A stretch of DNA of 64,000 nt, taken from NCBI RefSeq assembly GCF_004359985.1, contig NZ_SMRO01000001.1, positions 1,717,100 to 1,781,099 of the forward strand. Reading direction: 5' to 3'. The stretch is from Paraburkholderia flava. Its GTDB lineage: Bacteria; Pseudomonadota; Gammaproteobacteria; Burkholderiales; Burkholderiaceae. Below the pieces are notes generated by a model. It was not told where the DNA came from and did not search any database. It saw nothing but the letters and a program-made list of their open reading frames with translations. Positions 16,201 through 23,452 of the stretch are shown here, piece by piece; position 1 is the first letter of the stretch; each line of letters starts with the position of its first letter. Position numbers and translations under genes: made by a program.

Positions 16201-18751
16201 CTCGCTGTCCACGTCGACGTCGACCGGTATCAACAGTCTGTCGACTGGCCTGAGCACGACGAACAGCAACGTGACGAGCCTGTCGAGCTCTACGTCGACT
16301 GGCATCAGCTCACTGTCCACGTCAACCTCGACCGGTATCACCAGCCTGTCGACCGGCCTGAGCACGACGAACAGCAATGTGACGAGCCTGTCGAGCTCCA
16401 CGTCGACTGGCATCAGCTCACTGTCCACGTCAACCTCGACCGGCATCAACAGCCTGTCGACTGGTTTGAGCACGACGAACAGCAACGTGACGAGTCTGTC
16501 GAGTTCCACGTCGACGGGTATCAGCTCGCTGTCGACGTCCACCTCAACCGGCATCACCAGCCTGTCGACCGGCTTGAGCACGACCAACAGCAACGTGACG
16601 AGCCTGTCGAGCTCCACCTCGACCGGCATCAGCTCGTTGTCGACCGGCGTGAATTCACTGTCCACGTCAACCTCAACCGGCATCACCAGCCTGTCGACCG
16701 GCCTGAGCACAACGAACAGCAACGTCACGAGCCTGTCGAGCTCCACCTCAACGGGCATCAACTCGCTGTCGACGGGCGTGGCTTCGCTGTCCACCTCGAC
16801 CTCGACCGGCATCAGCAGCCTGTCGACTGGCCTGAGCACAACCGACAGCAACGTCACAAGCCTGTCCACGTCGACCTCGACCGGCATCACCAGCCTGTCG
16901 ACCGGCCTGAGCACAACGAACAGCAACGTCACGAGCCTGTCGAGTTCCACGTCCACAGGCATCAACAGCCTGTCCACCGGCGTGTTCTCGCTGTCGACGT
17001 CCACTTCGACCGGCATCAACAGCTTGTCGACTGGCCTGAGCACGACGAACACGAGCCTCGTAAGCCTGTCGACGTCCACCTCGACCGGCATCACGAGTCT
17101 GTCGACCGGCCTGAGCACAACCGGCAGCAGCCTGACGAGCCTGTCCACCTCGACCTCGACTGGCCTGACTTCACTGTCCACCGGCTTGAGCTCGACCAAC
17201 AGCAACGTCACCAGCCTGTCGACGTCGACCTCGACCGGCCTGACCTCGCTGTCCACCGGACTGAGCACGACGAACAGCAACGTGTCGAGTCTGTCGACCG
17301 GTCTGAGCACGACCGGCAGCAACGTATCGAGCCTGTCGACGGTCGTGTCAGCCACACGCACGCACTACTACAGCGTGAACGATAACGGCACGCAGCAGGC
17401 CAACTACAACAACGACGGCGCGACCGGCGTCAACGCACTCGCTGCGGGCACCAACGCATCTGCGGCGGGTGTCAGCAGCGTGGCAGTCGGTAATAGCGCC
17501 AACGCCTCGGCCAGCAACTCGATAGCGATCGGCAACGGTGCCGTAGCGTCGATCGCCAACTCGGTTGCGCTCGGCTCGGGTTCGGTTACGGCGCAAGCTG
17601 TACCAACACCGACTGCGTCGATCGGCTCGATGTCGTTAGGTTCGTTCGCGGGCGGCGCGCCGGATGGCGTAGTGAGCGTCGGTTTGATGGGGTTGAACGG
17701 TGCGCCTGGTATAACGCGGCAAATTACCAATGTCGCTGCAGGCCAGATCACGGCGACCAGCACCGACGCAATCAACGGCAGCCAGCTGTTCAATGTGGCC
17801 AGCCAACTGAGCACGTCACTGGGCCAGATCTCGTCACTGTCGACGGGCCTGAGCACAACCAACAGCAACCTGAACAGCCTGTCCACTTCGACCTCTACAG
17901 GTGTCGGCAGTCTGTCGACGTCGGTCTCGACGGGTATCAGCAGTCTGTCGACGGGCCTCAGCACGACGGCCTCGACGCTCGACCCGGGTAACCCGAACCA
18001 CAACCAGAACGGCGGCAACGCGTCGACGCAGGGCCGCACGTTCGGCAACACGACGGTGACCACGGTCAACTCGTCGAGCTGTGGTTCGGCTGCCGGCACC
18101 GATACGACGACGTCGGGTACCTGCGCGCAGACCGGCACGATCGCCGGCGTGAACGGGGCAACCGCGACAGTCGCCGCAACCGGTGCAACGGCAATCGGTT
18201 CGCAGTCGCTCGCCCAGGACAACAACACGACGGCGATCGGCTTCCGGGCAACCGCGCAGGGTCAGGGTTCGACGGCGATGGGCTTCCAGTCGCAGGCAAC
18301 GGGCTCGCAGTCGACAGCGCTCGGCTCGAACTCGATCGCCAGCGGCGCGAACTCGGTAGCGATCGGTGCGGGCTCGGTGGCGAACGAGGCGAACACGGTG
18401 TCGGTGGGGGCGGCCGGCAGCGAGCGGCGCATCACGAACGTCGCGCCGGGTGTGAACCCGACCGACGCAGTGAACATGCAGCAGTTGCAGAGCGTGCAGA
18501 GCAACGTCAACACGGTCGCGAAGTACGCGTACTCGGGTGTGGCGATGGCCGGTGCGCTGGCAGGCATGCCGCAGGTCGAGCCGGGCAAGACGTTCATGCT
18601 CGGCGCCGGCGTCGGCAACTACGGCGGCTACTCGGCTGTGGCAGTCGGCGGCAGTGCGCGGGTCACGCAGAACACGATCGTCAAGTTCGGCGTGAGTACC
18701 TCGAGCGGCGAAAAGGTGATGTTCAACGCCGGGGTCGGTTACTCGTGGTAA
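10247..18751 (+). CDS. Giant trimeric autotransporter adhesin (YadA-like)
   Basis: 2,834 residues. An extended signal peptide begins with Met-Asn-Lys-x-Tyr-Arg-x-Ile-Trp-Asn and is cut near residue 77 (Ala-His-Ala). A YadA-type head of about 14-residue Ala-x-Ala-x-Gly-x repeats covers residues 170-550, with a neck at about 553-576. Stalk 1 is about 577-1,105. A second head and neck follow at about 1,107-1,245, including a HYYSVNDNGTQQ module. Stalk 2 is about 1,250-2,365. A near-copy of that second head follows at 2,367-2,515, then a short stalk, a last head near 2,640-2,725, a neck, and the C-terminal YadA anchor (about 2,745-2,834) ending in Tyr-Ser-Trp. The stalks are 7-, 11- and 14-residue Ser/Thr-rich units. 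CGGAGGGG precedes the ATG. It should trimerise and display at the cell surface. Confidence 0.96.
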   Translation: MNKTYRTIWNEALGAWVAASEIDSARGKPNRSAVTGATGARTQAIAIDTDARFALSRPLIAMGVLLAMLFAAKPAHAGYGIFINDGTDNGCTWTYDTTGVSAIGNYNNTGAPTSSNSAPLGGLGGLTPTPTNAQLGGTAATQCVTTDKSTQTNRALFYGPSSGVGSNSLTLGGELYVNSGNLGLGGGSTVGTGAMRLGSAATLSTSTSGNFSIAIGGATAATVASSTNALAIGSASTASGSSAVALGTTATSSGAGAVALGVSSTSAAPNAIAVGNAASVVAAATSGIALGSGAVVNGAFGIAQGSGVTSGATGQNVAIGSGGTTANSGTAAGGAVALGRGQSATGDGAVTIGNADSAFGDGSIALGNNSSASGSITTTNAGVVTPGTSAIALGNSATASAQGAVALGNAANAAQGSTAIGQGATASVVASVAMGVSAFAGQQAVAIGNVAQATGQSSVALGDRATATNTQALAIGTGAVASGDRSIALGTLAVASGSRGVAIGYQSTAQYANSVAIGMGSVTGAAAPTGTGYITNQAAPTSEVSIGGGTAATNRRLTNVADGSAQTDAVTVAQLSTSNVSLSTGITSLSTSTSTAVTSLSTGLSTTNSNVSSLSTGLSTTNNNVTSLSTSTSTGLSTAVSREASLSTGLSTTNSNVTSLSSSTSTGISSLSTGLSTTGSSVTSLSTGLSTTNSNVTSLSSSASTGISSLSTGLSTAGSSVSSLSTGISSLSTSTSTGISSLSTGLSTTGSSVTSLSTSTSTGLSTAVSRETSLSTGLSTTNSNVTSLSSSASTGISSLSTSTSTGVSSLSTGLSTTNSNVGSLSTGLSTTNSNVTSLSSSTSTGISSLSTSTSTGVSSLSTGLSTTNSNVGSLSTGLSTTNSNVTSLSSSTSTGISSLSTSTSTGVSSLSTGLSTTNSNVGSLSTGLSTTNSNVTSLSSSTSTGISSLSTSTSTGVSSLSTGLSTTNSNVGSLSTGLSTTNSNVTSLSSSTSTGISSLSTGLSTTNSNVGSLSTGLSTTNSNVTSLSSSTSTGISSLSTSTSTGISGLSTGLSTTNSNVGSLSTGLSTTNSNVTSLSSSASTGITSLSTGLSTTGSNVSSLSTVVSATRTHYYSVNDNGTQQGNYNNDGATGVNALAMGTNASAAGASSVAAGNAANASAQNAVAIGNGAAAGDANSVALGSNSKTAPSNPTATGTIGGQTYNYAGSSPTGVVSVGDVGAERQVTNVAAGRVTSTSTDAVNGSQLFATNTAVNSLSTGVGDLSTGISSLSTGLSTTNSNVTSLSSSTSTGINSLSTGLSTTNSNVTSLSSSTSTGISSLSTGLSTTNSNVTSLSSSTSTGISSLSTGLSTTNSNVTSLSSSTSTGISSLSTGVTSLSTSTSTGISSLSTGLSTTNSNVTSLSSSTSTGISSLSTGVTSLSTSTSTGISSLSTGLSTTNSNVASLSSSTSTGVSSLSTGVSSLSTSTSTGISSLSTGLSTTNSNVTSLSSSTSTGISSLSTGVTSLSTSTSTGISSLSTGLSTTNSNVTSLSSSTSTGISSLSTGVTSLSTSTSTGISSLSTGLSTTNSNVTSLSSSTSTGISSLSTGVTSLSTSTSTGISSLSTGLSTTNSNVTSLSTGLSTTNSNVTSLSSSTSTGISSLSTGVTSLSTSTSTGISSLSTGLSTTNSNVTSLSSSTSTGISSLSTSTSTGINSLSTGLSTTNSNVTSLSSSTSTGISSLSTGVTSLSTSTSTGISSLSTGLSTTNSNVTSLSSSTSTGISSLSTSTSTGINSLSTGLSTTNSNVTSLSSSTSTGISSLSTGVTSLSTSTSTGISSLSTGLSTTNSNVTSLSSSTSTGISSLSTSTSTGITSLSTGLSTTNSNVTSLSSSTSTGISSLSTSTSTGINSLSTGLSTTNSNVTSLSSSTSTGISSLSTSTSTGINSLSTGLSTTNSNVTSLSSSTSTGISSLSTSTSTGINSLSTGLSTTNSNVTSLSSSTSTGISSLSTSTSTGINSLSTGLSTTNSNVTSLSSSTSTGISSLSTSTSTGITSLSTGLSTTNSNVTSLSSSTSTGISSLSTSTSTGINSLSTGLSTTNSNVTSLSSSTSTGISSLSTSTSTGITSLSTGLSTTNSNVTSLSSSTSTGISSLSTGVNSLSTSTSTGITSLSTGLSTTNSNVTSLSSSTSTGINSLSTGVASLSTSTSTGISSLSTGLSTTDSNVTSLSTSTSTGITSLSTGLSTTNSNVTSLSSSTSTGINSLSTGVFSLSTSTSTGINSLSTGLSTTNTSLVSLSTSTSTGITSLSTGLSTTGSSLTSLSTSTSTGLTSLSTGLSSTNSNVTSLSTSTSTGLTSLSTGLSTTNSNVSSLSTGLSTTGSNVSSLSTVVSATRTHYYSVNDNGTQQANYNNDGATGVNALAAGTNASAAGVSSVAVGNSANASASNSIAIGNGAVASIANSVALGSGSVTAQAVPTPTASIGSMSLGSFAGGAPDGVVSVGLMGLNGAPGITRQITNVAAGQITATSTDAINGSQLFNVASQLSTSLGQISSLSTGLSTTNSNLNSLSTSTSTGVGSLSTSVSTGISSLSTGLSTTASTLDPGNPNHNQNGGNASTQGRTFGNTTVTTVNSSSCGSAAGTDTTTSGTCAQTGTIAGVNGATATVAATGATAIGSQSLAQDNNTTAIGFRATAQGQGSTAMGFQSQATGSQSTALGSNSIASGANSVAIGAGSVANEANTVSVGAAGSERRITNVAPGVNPTDAVNMQQLQSVQSNVNTVAKYAYSGVAMAGALAGMPQVEPGKTFMLGAGVGNYGGYSAVAVGGSARVTQNTIVKFGVSTSSGEKVMFNAGVGYSW
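11970..13570 (+). repeat. Tandem-repeat stalk region 1 of the adhesin
   Basis: Roughly 1.6 kb of imperfect tandem repeats encoding 7-, 11- and 14-residue modules that start with Ser-Leu-Ser. Copies of about 150 bases between 12,600 and 13,250 are nearly identical at the DNA level. Two Ala-Val-Ser-Arg-Glu inserts carry the only charged residues. Confidence 0.9.
14000..17350 (+). repeat. Tandem-repeat stalk region 2 of the adhesin
   Basis: About 3.35 kb of tandem repeats. The dominant period between about 15,290 and 16,600 is 108 bases (36 residues: one 14-residue plus two 11-residue modules); other stretches add a 7-residue module. Neighbouring units around 15,780-16,300 differ by only a few third-position changes, which points to recent duplication. 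Codes for almost no charged residues. Confidence 0.9.
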
Positions 18752-18803
18752 GCCCCGGGCGGTAGCGTCGGAGCGCCTCTGACGCTATGATTGCCGTACC
18801 CCT

Positions 18804-18832
18804 CGCGGACCGCTGTCGTACAGCGGTCCGCG
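18804..18832 (+). promoter_or_regulatory. Strong hairpin between the adhesin and the first DUF2827 gene
   Basis: A perfect 13-bp stem (CGCGGACCGCTGT / ACAGCGGTCCGCG) with a 3-base loop lies 13 bases before the ATG at 18846. A weaker 7-bp hairpin (TAGCGTC/GACGCTA) precedes it near 18,763-18,787. There is no T-run. It could be a partial terminator or mRNA-processing site that lowers expression of the downstream genes relative to the adhesin. Confidence 0.5.
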
Positions 18833-18845
18833 CTACTTCTGCTCC

Positions 18846-20015
18846 ATGGCCATGCGCATCGGAATCTCCGTCATCAGTCATCAGGGCCAGAATATCTGGC
18901 AGAACGGCCTCGGTCAGAACGTGGTGTTCCTGGCCCGGCTGTTCCAGCGGCTGCCGTTCGTGCGCGCGGTCTCGCTGATCGACGTCGGCGACCAGGGCGC
19001 AATGCCCGAACAGGTCGACACGACGACGCTCGGTCTAAAGCTGATGTCGCAGCGCGAAGCGACCGACGAGGTCGACGTCATTATCGAAATGTCTGGCGCG
19101 CTCGATGTGCAATGGCTCGATCTGATGCGCGCCCGCGGCAAGAAGGTCGTCTACTACTGTTGCGGTCATCCGTTCGCGGGCCTCGCGGAACCGCCGGTAT
19201 TCGACAAACCGAGCCACTTCTCGCGTGCGGATCGCTGCGACGAAATCTGGGTGCTGCCCGAGTACCAGATGTTCGCGAGTTTCCAGCGCACGCTGCATCG
19301 CTGCGCGGTGCACGCGGTGCCTTATCTGTGGCATCCGCAGTTCGTTCAGCAACGCATCGCCGAAGTCGAAGGGCAAGGTTTTCGCTTCGGCTGGGAAGCT
19401 GCGCATGAACAACGCGTCAAAGACGCACGCACCGGCTTACGTGTCGCGATCTTCGAGCCGAACATCTCGGTAGCGAAGACATCGATGATCTCGATGCTCG
19501 CGTGCGACGAAGCGTATCGCGTAGACCGCGCGAGCATCGACGCGATGCACGTGCTCAACACGCTGCACATGGCAAACCATCCGACGATGCTGCATCTCGC
19601 GAATTCACTCGATCTCGTGCGCGAACACAAGGCGACGTTCCATGGGCGCCACGATATCGTCGGGTTCATGGTGCAGCATGCGGACGCGGTGGTGTCCCAT
19701 CAATGGACCAACGATCAGAACTACAGCTACATGGATGCGCTGGCCGGCGACTATCCGCTCGTGCATAACTCCGAATGGCTGCGCGATTTCGGCGCGGGCT
19801 ACTACTACCCCGAGTTCGACGCGGTGCAGGGCGGCGCGCAGTTGCGGCATGCGGCAGCCACCCACGATGCGAATCTCGCGGACTATCGCAGCCGCTCGCA
19901 GCGCGTGTTCGATGCGCTCGACCCGTTCGCCGAACCCAATCTGCAGGGCTACGCGGACCGGTTGCGGGATCTGTGCCGCGATACGTCTTTTATCGACGGG
20001 CGGCAAGCATCATGA
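18846..20015 (+). CDS. DUF2827-type putative glycosyltransferase, copy 1
   Basis: 389 residues. N-terminal Arg-Ile-Gly-Ile-Ser-Val and then Gln-Asn-Gly-Leu-x-Gln-Asn-x-x-Phe-Leu resemble the first Rossmann unit of GT-B enzymes. A central Phe-Glu-Pro-Asn-Ile-Ser-x-Ala-Lys-Thr block and a C-terminal Val-Val-Ser-His-Gln-Trp-x-Asn-Asp-Gln-Asn-Tyr followed by Asp-Tyr-Pro-Leu-Val-His-Asn recur in the copies at 20012 and 22266. I assign it to DUF2827, a family known mainly from Burkholderia; the glycosyltransferase role is inferred from fold-like features and context. It is the first gene after the adhesin; its stop overlaps the next start (ATGA). No signal peptide, so probably cytoplasmic. Confidence 0.85.
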   Translation: MAMRIGISVISHQGQNIWQNGLGQNVVFLARLFQRLPFVRAVSLIDVGDQGAMPEQVDTTTLGLKLMSQREATDEVDVIIEMSGALDVQWLDLMRARGKKVVYYCCGHPFAGLAEPPVFDKPSHFSRADRCDEIWVLPEYQMFASFQRTLHRCAVHAVPYLWHPQFVQQRIAEVEGQGFRFGWEAAHEQRVKDARTGLRVAIFEPNISVAKTSMISMLACDEAYRVDRASIDAMHVLNTLHMANHPTMLHLANSLDLVREHKATFHGRHDIVGFMVQHADAVVSHQWTNDQNYSYMDALAGDYPLVHNSEWLRDFGAGYYYPEFDAVQGGAQLRHAAATHDANLADYRSRSQRVFDALDPFAEPNLQGYADRLRDLCRDTSFIDGRQAS

Positions 20016-21142
20016 ACACGAACCGTCTGAACGTCGGCGTATCGATCTACGTGCGCAAGGGCACGCAGTCGCTGTGGGAAAACGGCATCTTCCAGAACTG
20101 CATCTATCTCGTGATGCTGCTCAAGCTGATGCCGCGCGTAGGCAATGTGTTTCTCGTCGCGGGCGGCGACGGCAGCACCGAGGACGCAAAGAATTTTCTC
20201 GGCGATGCGCCGGCGCCGGTGATCGACATGAACACCGCGCTCGACAGTCTCGACCTGATGATCGAGATGAGCGCGCAGCTGGGCCGCGAATGGATCGTTG
20301 CGTTCCGCGAGCGCGGCGGCAAGGTCGTGACGATGCGCGTCGGCAACGACTACGTGATCGACATCGAGCGGATGGTGTTCGACAAGCCGCACGGGCTGCT
20401 CATTTCGGGCGCACCGTACGACGAGATCTGGACGCTGCCGCAGTACGAGAAAACCGCCGCGCAGTATTACCGCAGCGCGATGCGCGCGAGTGTGCGGATC
20501 GTGCCGCATCTGTGGAGTCCCGCGATGCTCGAGCGCGAGGCCGCTGCGTTGCCTGAAGGCATGAGCTTCGGTTATCGGCCGGGACGTCGGCGCTGGCGCG
20601 CGGGCATCTTCGAGCCGAACATCTGCATGGTGAAGACGGGCTTCATCCCGATGCTGTGCTGCGAAGTCGCGCATCGCGCGAATCCCGACATGCTCGAACG
20701 CGTGTGGGCGTACAACACGTTCCACCTGAAAGAGCATGTGACGTTCAACGGTTTCGCGCGCAGTCTGAATATCGTGCAGCATGGTTTGACATCGTTCGAA
20801 GGACGCTTTCCGTTCGTGCGTGTCGTGTCGAGCGATGTCGACGCGGTCGTGTCGCATCATTGGGAGAACGCGCAGAACTATGTGTATTACGAGGCGCTGT
20901 ACGGCGGCTATCCGCTGATCCACAACTCGCATCTGCTCGGCGATTGCGGTTATCGTTTCCACGACTTCGACTGCGAAGAGGGCGGTGCAGCGCTGCTGCG
21001 CGCGTTCGCGGAACACGATGCCGGGCTCGATGCATACCGTCAGACGGCGAACGCGTATCTGCGCCGACTCGATCCCGAGAACGAAGACAACGTGCGCGCG
21101 TATGCGGATGCAATCGACGCGCTCTATGTGCAATCAACGTGA
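20012..21142 (+). CDS. DUF2827-type putative glycosyltransferase, copy 2
   Basis: 376 residues from the ATG that overlaps the previous stop codon. It shares with copies 1 and 3 the N-terminal Gly-Val-Ser-Ile...Leu-Trp-Glu-Asn-Gly-Ile-x-Gln-Asn, the Phe-Glu-Pro-Asn-Ile-x-x-Val-Lys block, and the Val-Val-Ser-His-His-Trp-Glu-Asn-x-x-Asn-Tyr...Tyr-Pro-Leu-Ile-His-Asn segment. Between these anchors the sequences are well diverged, so this is an old duplication in which the copies may use different donors or acceptors. The predicted role is glycan transfer in the cytoplasm (inference). A short gap leads into the exported protein at 21153. Confidence 0.85.
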   Translation: MNTNRLNVGVSIYVRKGTQSLWENGIFQNCIYLVMLLKLMPRVGNVFLVAGGDGSTEDAKNFLGDAPAPVIDMNTALDSLDLMIEMSAQLGREWIVAFRERGGKVVTMRVGNDYVIDIERMVFDKPHGLLISGAPYDEIWTLPQYEKTAAQYYRSAMRASVRIVPHLWSPAMLEREAAALPEGMSFGYRPGRRRWRAGIFEPNICMVKTGFIPMLCCEVAHRANPDMLERVWAYNTFHLKEHVTFNGFARSLNIVQHGLTSFEGRFPFVRVVSSDVDAVVSHHWENAQNYVYYEALYGGYPLIHNSHLLGDCGYRFHDFDCEEGGAALLRAFAEHDAGLDAYRQTANAYLRRLDPENEDNVRAYADAIDALYVQST

Positions 21143-21152
21143 GTCGCGAGCC

Positions 21153-21728
21153 ATGAACTCGTCTTTTCGTTTTTTATCTCGCACGTGCGCGATAACTGCC
21201 GCGTTCGTCGCGTTGCTGGCTGCGGCACCGGACGGCGCGTTCGCGCAAAGCATTCTTTCGGCGCCGACCCAGGCCGGTCCGTTGAACTCGATGGCCGCGG
21301 CGATCAACAACATCGGCGTCAAGCAATGCCGGTCGCAATTGACCGCGCTGTCGACGCTCGGCGTCCAGGGGACGACCACCAACGATCTTTTGCTCGACTG
21401 GGATCACAAGCGCGTGAACACGAGCCCGATCTTTTCGCTGATCGGCCTCGAGTATGGGTCGAATGCGGCGGCGATGTCGGTGACGGCGGTGCCGGAAGCG
21501 GACGGTTCGTGTTCGATGTCGGCGGAGCGCATTTCGGTTGCGCCGGTCGCGTGCAAGACAGTCGCGGGGCAGGAACTGCAGGGCTATCGCGCGACGCCGC
21601 TGCTCGGTCACATGACGGTCTACACGGACGGCAAGGACGCGGGCTCGTCGGTGTCGCTGATCGATTCGCCGTCGGGCTGCCTCGTCATCCGGCGCTACGT
21701 GGCGTTTTCGAAAGCGGCGGCGCGTTGA
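21153..21728 (+). CDS. Small exported protein of unknown function
   Basis: 191 residues with a signal peptide (core Ala-Ile-Thr-Ala-Ala-Phe-Val-Ala-Leu-Leu, cleavage near Ala-Phe-Ala-Gln at about residue 32). Four cysteines in the mature part (Lys-Gln-Cys-Arg, Gly-Ser-Cys-Ser, Val-Ala-Cys-Lys, Ser-Gly-Cys-Leu) could form two disulfides. No family recognised. It lies ten bases after DUF2827 copy 2 in the same-strand run behind the adhesin, so a periplasmic role in adhesin assembly or quality control is possible, but this is only context. Confidence 0.75.
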   Translation: MNSSFRFLSRTCAITAAFVALLAAAPDGAFAQSILSAPTQAGPLNSMAAAINNIGVKQCRSQLTALSTLGVQGTTTNDLLLDWDHKRVNTSPIFSLIGLEYGSNAAAMSVTAVPEADGSCSMSAERISVAPVACKTVAGQELQGYRATPLLGHMTVYTDGKDAGSSVSLIDSPSGCLVIRRYVAFSKAAAR

Positions 21729-21780
21729 TACTGCGCGTTGCTCATCTTGCACGCGGCGGATTCCGGACGGGAGGGAAGAA

Positions 21781-22269
21781 ATGAAACGTGAGATCGTGAA
21801 GCGCATGGCCGTCGTGCTGATGATTTCGTTCGCGACGATTGCAACGACCGCGAAGGCCGCGCCCGGCACGTCCGCCGACGAACTGCTGCGGGATGCCGAT
21901 GCGGTGCTGCAGCAGATCGACGCAGCGCATGGGAGCGTGCTTTGGGACAACGCAGCGCCTTTCATCAAAGCGAAGTTCCCTGAGCCTCAGTTTGTCGCGC
22001 AGTTGCAGCAGACGCGTCAGTCGTTTGGCGTCGTGACCACACGTGGGTGGGCGTCTGTCACGCGGCTGCAGTATGCGAACGACCATGACATTCCAGACGG
22101 TCTATACGCGAACGTCGACTATGCGTCGCACACGGCTGATGGCAAGAGCGTGTTCGAGCTGGTCAGCTTCCGGCTGGAGTCCGATAACCAGTGGCATATG
22201 ACCGGCTACAACGTGCGCCTGACCCAGTCGAATAATCCTGCTGTCCAGCAAGGCGTAGTCAAGCCATGA
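21781..22269 (+). CDS. Small exported DUF4019-type protein
   Basis: 162 residues with a signal peptide (cleavage near Ala-Lys-Ala-Ala, about residue 27). The mature part has the DUF4019 layout: an N-terminal helix with Ala-Asp-Ala-Val-Leu-Gln-Gln-Ile-Asp, then Phe-Gly-Val-Val-Thr-Thr-Arg, a Pro-Asp-Gly-Leu-Tyr segment, and a C-terminal Trp-His-Met-Thr-Gly-Tyr-Asn-Val. No function is established for the family. GGAGGGAAG precedes the ATG; its stop overlaps the start of DUF2827 copy 3 (ATGA), so it belongs to this operon. Confidence 0.83.
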   Translation: MKREIVKRMAVVLMISFATIATTAKAAPGTSADELLRDADAVLQQIDAAHGSVLWDNAAPFIKAKFPEPQFVAQLQQTRQSFGVVTTRGWASVTRLQYANDHDIPDGLYANVDYASHTADGKSVFELVSFRLESDNQWHMTGYNVRLTQSNNPAVQQGVVKP

Positions 22270-23393
22270 ACGGACTGCGCGTCGGCATCACGATCGGGTT
22301 GCACCACGAAGCGGAAACGCTGTGGAACAACGGCATCAAGCAGAACGCGGTGTTCCTCGCCGAGGCGCTGCGGCATTGTCCGAGCGTCGGCTCGACGGTG
22401 CTCGTCAACACGACGCAGATTCCGGTCACCGACAAACTCCCGTGGGATCTGACGCGCTGGCCCACGCGCACCTTCGACGACGCAAAAGATTCGCTCGACG
22501 TGCTGATCGAACTGGGCGGCCAGATCGACGGCGCGCAGACCGCATATCTGAAGCAGCGCGGCGTGCGGCTCGTGTCGTACTGCTGCGGGTTCGAATACGT
22601 GCACGCGATGGAATCGGTGCTGTTCCGCAAGCCGCTGTGGGGCGAGAACCTGTTCATCAACCAGCACTACGACGACATCTGGATGATTCCGCAGGTCGAT
22701 CGCATCAGCCGCTCGTATTTCGAGGTGCTGCGCCGGTTGCCTGCGCGCGTCGCGCCGTTCATCTGGAGCCCGATGTTCATCGATACGCGCAGCAAGGATC
22801 TGCCGGAGCAAGGGCGCTATCGTCCGCACGGCGGTCCAAAGCGGCTGTCGGTGATCGAGCCGAACATCAACATCGTGAAGTTCTGCCTGTACCCGACGCT
22901 GATCGCCGATCTCGCGTACCGTGCGCGGCCCGACGACATCGAGATCCTGCAGGTCACCAACGCCGAGCAGATCGCGCGCGAAAGCCTCGAATTCATCTCG
23001 CTGATGAACCAGCTCGACATCGTGCGCGCACACAAGGCAGTGTTCCTCGGACGGCACGACACGCCCGAGTTTCTGTCGAGCAATACGGACATCCTGATTT
23101 CGCACCAGCTGGAAAATCCGCTGAACTACATCTATCTCGAGGCATGTTGGCAAGGGTATGCGCTCGTGCACAACGCGTCGCTGTGTCCGGACCTCGGTTA
23201 CTACTATCCGGACAACGACGCGACGAAGGGTGCGCAGCAGGTGTTGGCCGCGCTCGATCAGCACGACGCGCATGCATCGTGGTATCGCGAGAACCAGCGC
23301 ACGATGATCGCGCGTTATCTGCCGGATCATCCGCAGCTGGTCGCGACCTACGACGCGCTGCTCGAAGACCTGTTGCGCCGGCCGCTCCGTTAG
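22266..23393 (+). CDS. DUF2827-type putative glycosyltransferase, copy 3
   Basis: 375 residues, start set by the ATGA overlap with the DUF4019 gene. It carries the three shared anchors: Leu-Trp-Asn-Asn-Gly-Ile-Lys-Gln-Asn near the N-terminus, Ile-Glu-Pro-Asn-Ile-Asn-Ile-Val-Lys in the middle, and Ile-Ser-His-Gln-Leu-Glu-Asn-Pro-Leu-Asn-Tyr plus Tyr-Ala-Leu-Val-His-Asn late. The late block resembles the donor-binding half of GT-B enzymes. A cytoplasmic glycosyltransferase is the best reading; the family is formally uncharacterised. Confidence 0.85.
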   Translation: MNGLRVGITIGLHHEAETLWNNGIKQNAVFLAEALRHCPSVGSTVLVNTTQIPVTDKLPWDLTRWPTRTFDDAKDSLDVLIELGGQIDGAQTAYLKQRGVRLVSYCCGFEYVHAMESVLFRKPLWGENLFINQHYDDIWMIPQVDRISRSYFEVLRRLPARVAPFIWSPMFIDTRSKDLPEQGRYRPHGGPKRLSVIEPNINIVKFCLYPTLIADLAYRARPDDIEILQVTNAEQIARESLEFISLMNQLDIVRAHKAVFLGRHDTPEFLSSNTDILISHQLENPLNYIYLEACWQGYALVHNASLCPDLGYYYPDNDATKGAQQVLAALDQHDAHASWYRENQRTMIARYLPDHPQLVATYDALLEDLLRRPLR

Positions 23394-23452
23394 CCGGCAA
23401 TCTGCATAGCGAAGGCGACGTCCGCGTCGCATCTTGATGAGCGAGTTCAACC

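Noticed and set aside
11970-17350. Tandem repeats as a possible CRISPR array
   Set aside because: Units are in-frame coding modules with no unique spacers, and no cas genes are near.
13858-17361. A 1,167-codon open frame on the minus strand across the adhesin stalk (and others at 11,941-13,578)
   Set aside because: It is the mirror image of the Ser/Thr-rich repeats; their limited codon set happens to lack stop codons in this frame. No ribosome-binding site, and the plus strand is an unambiguous autotransporter.
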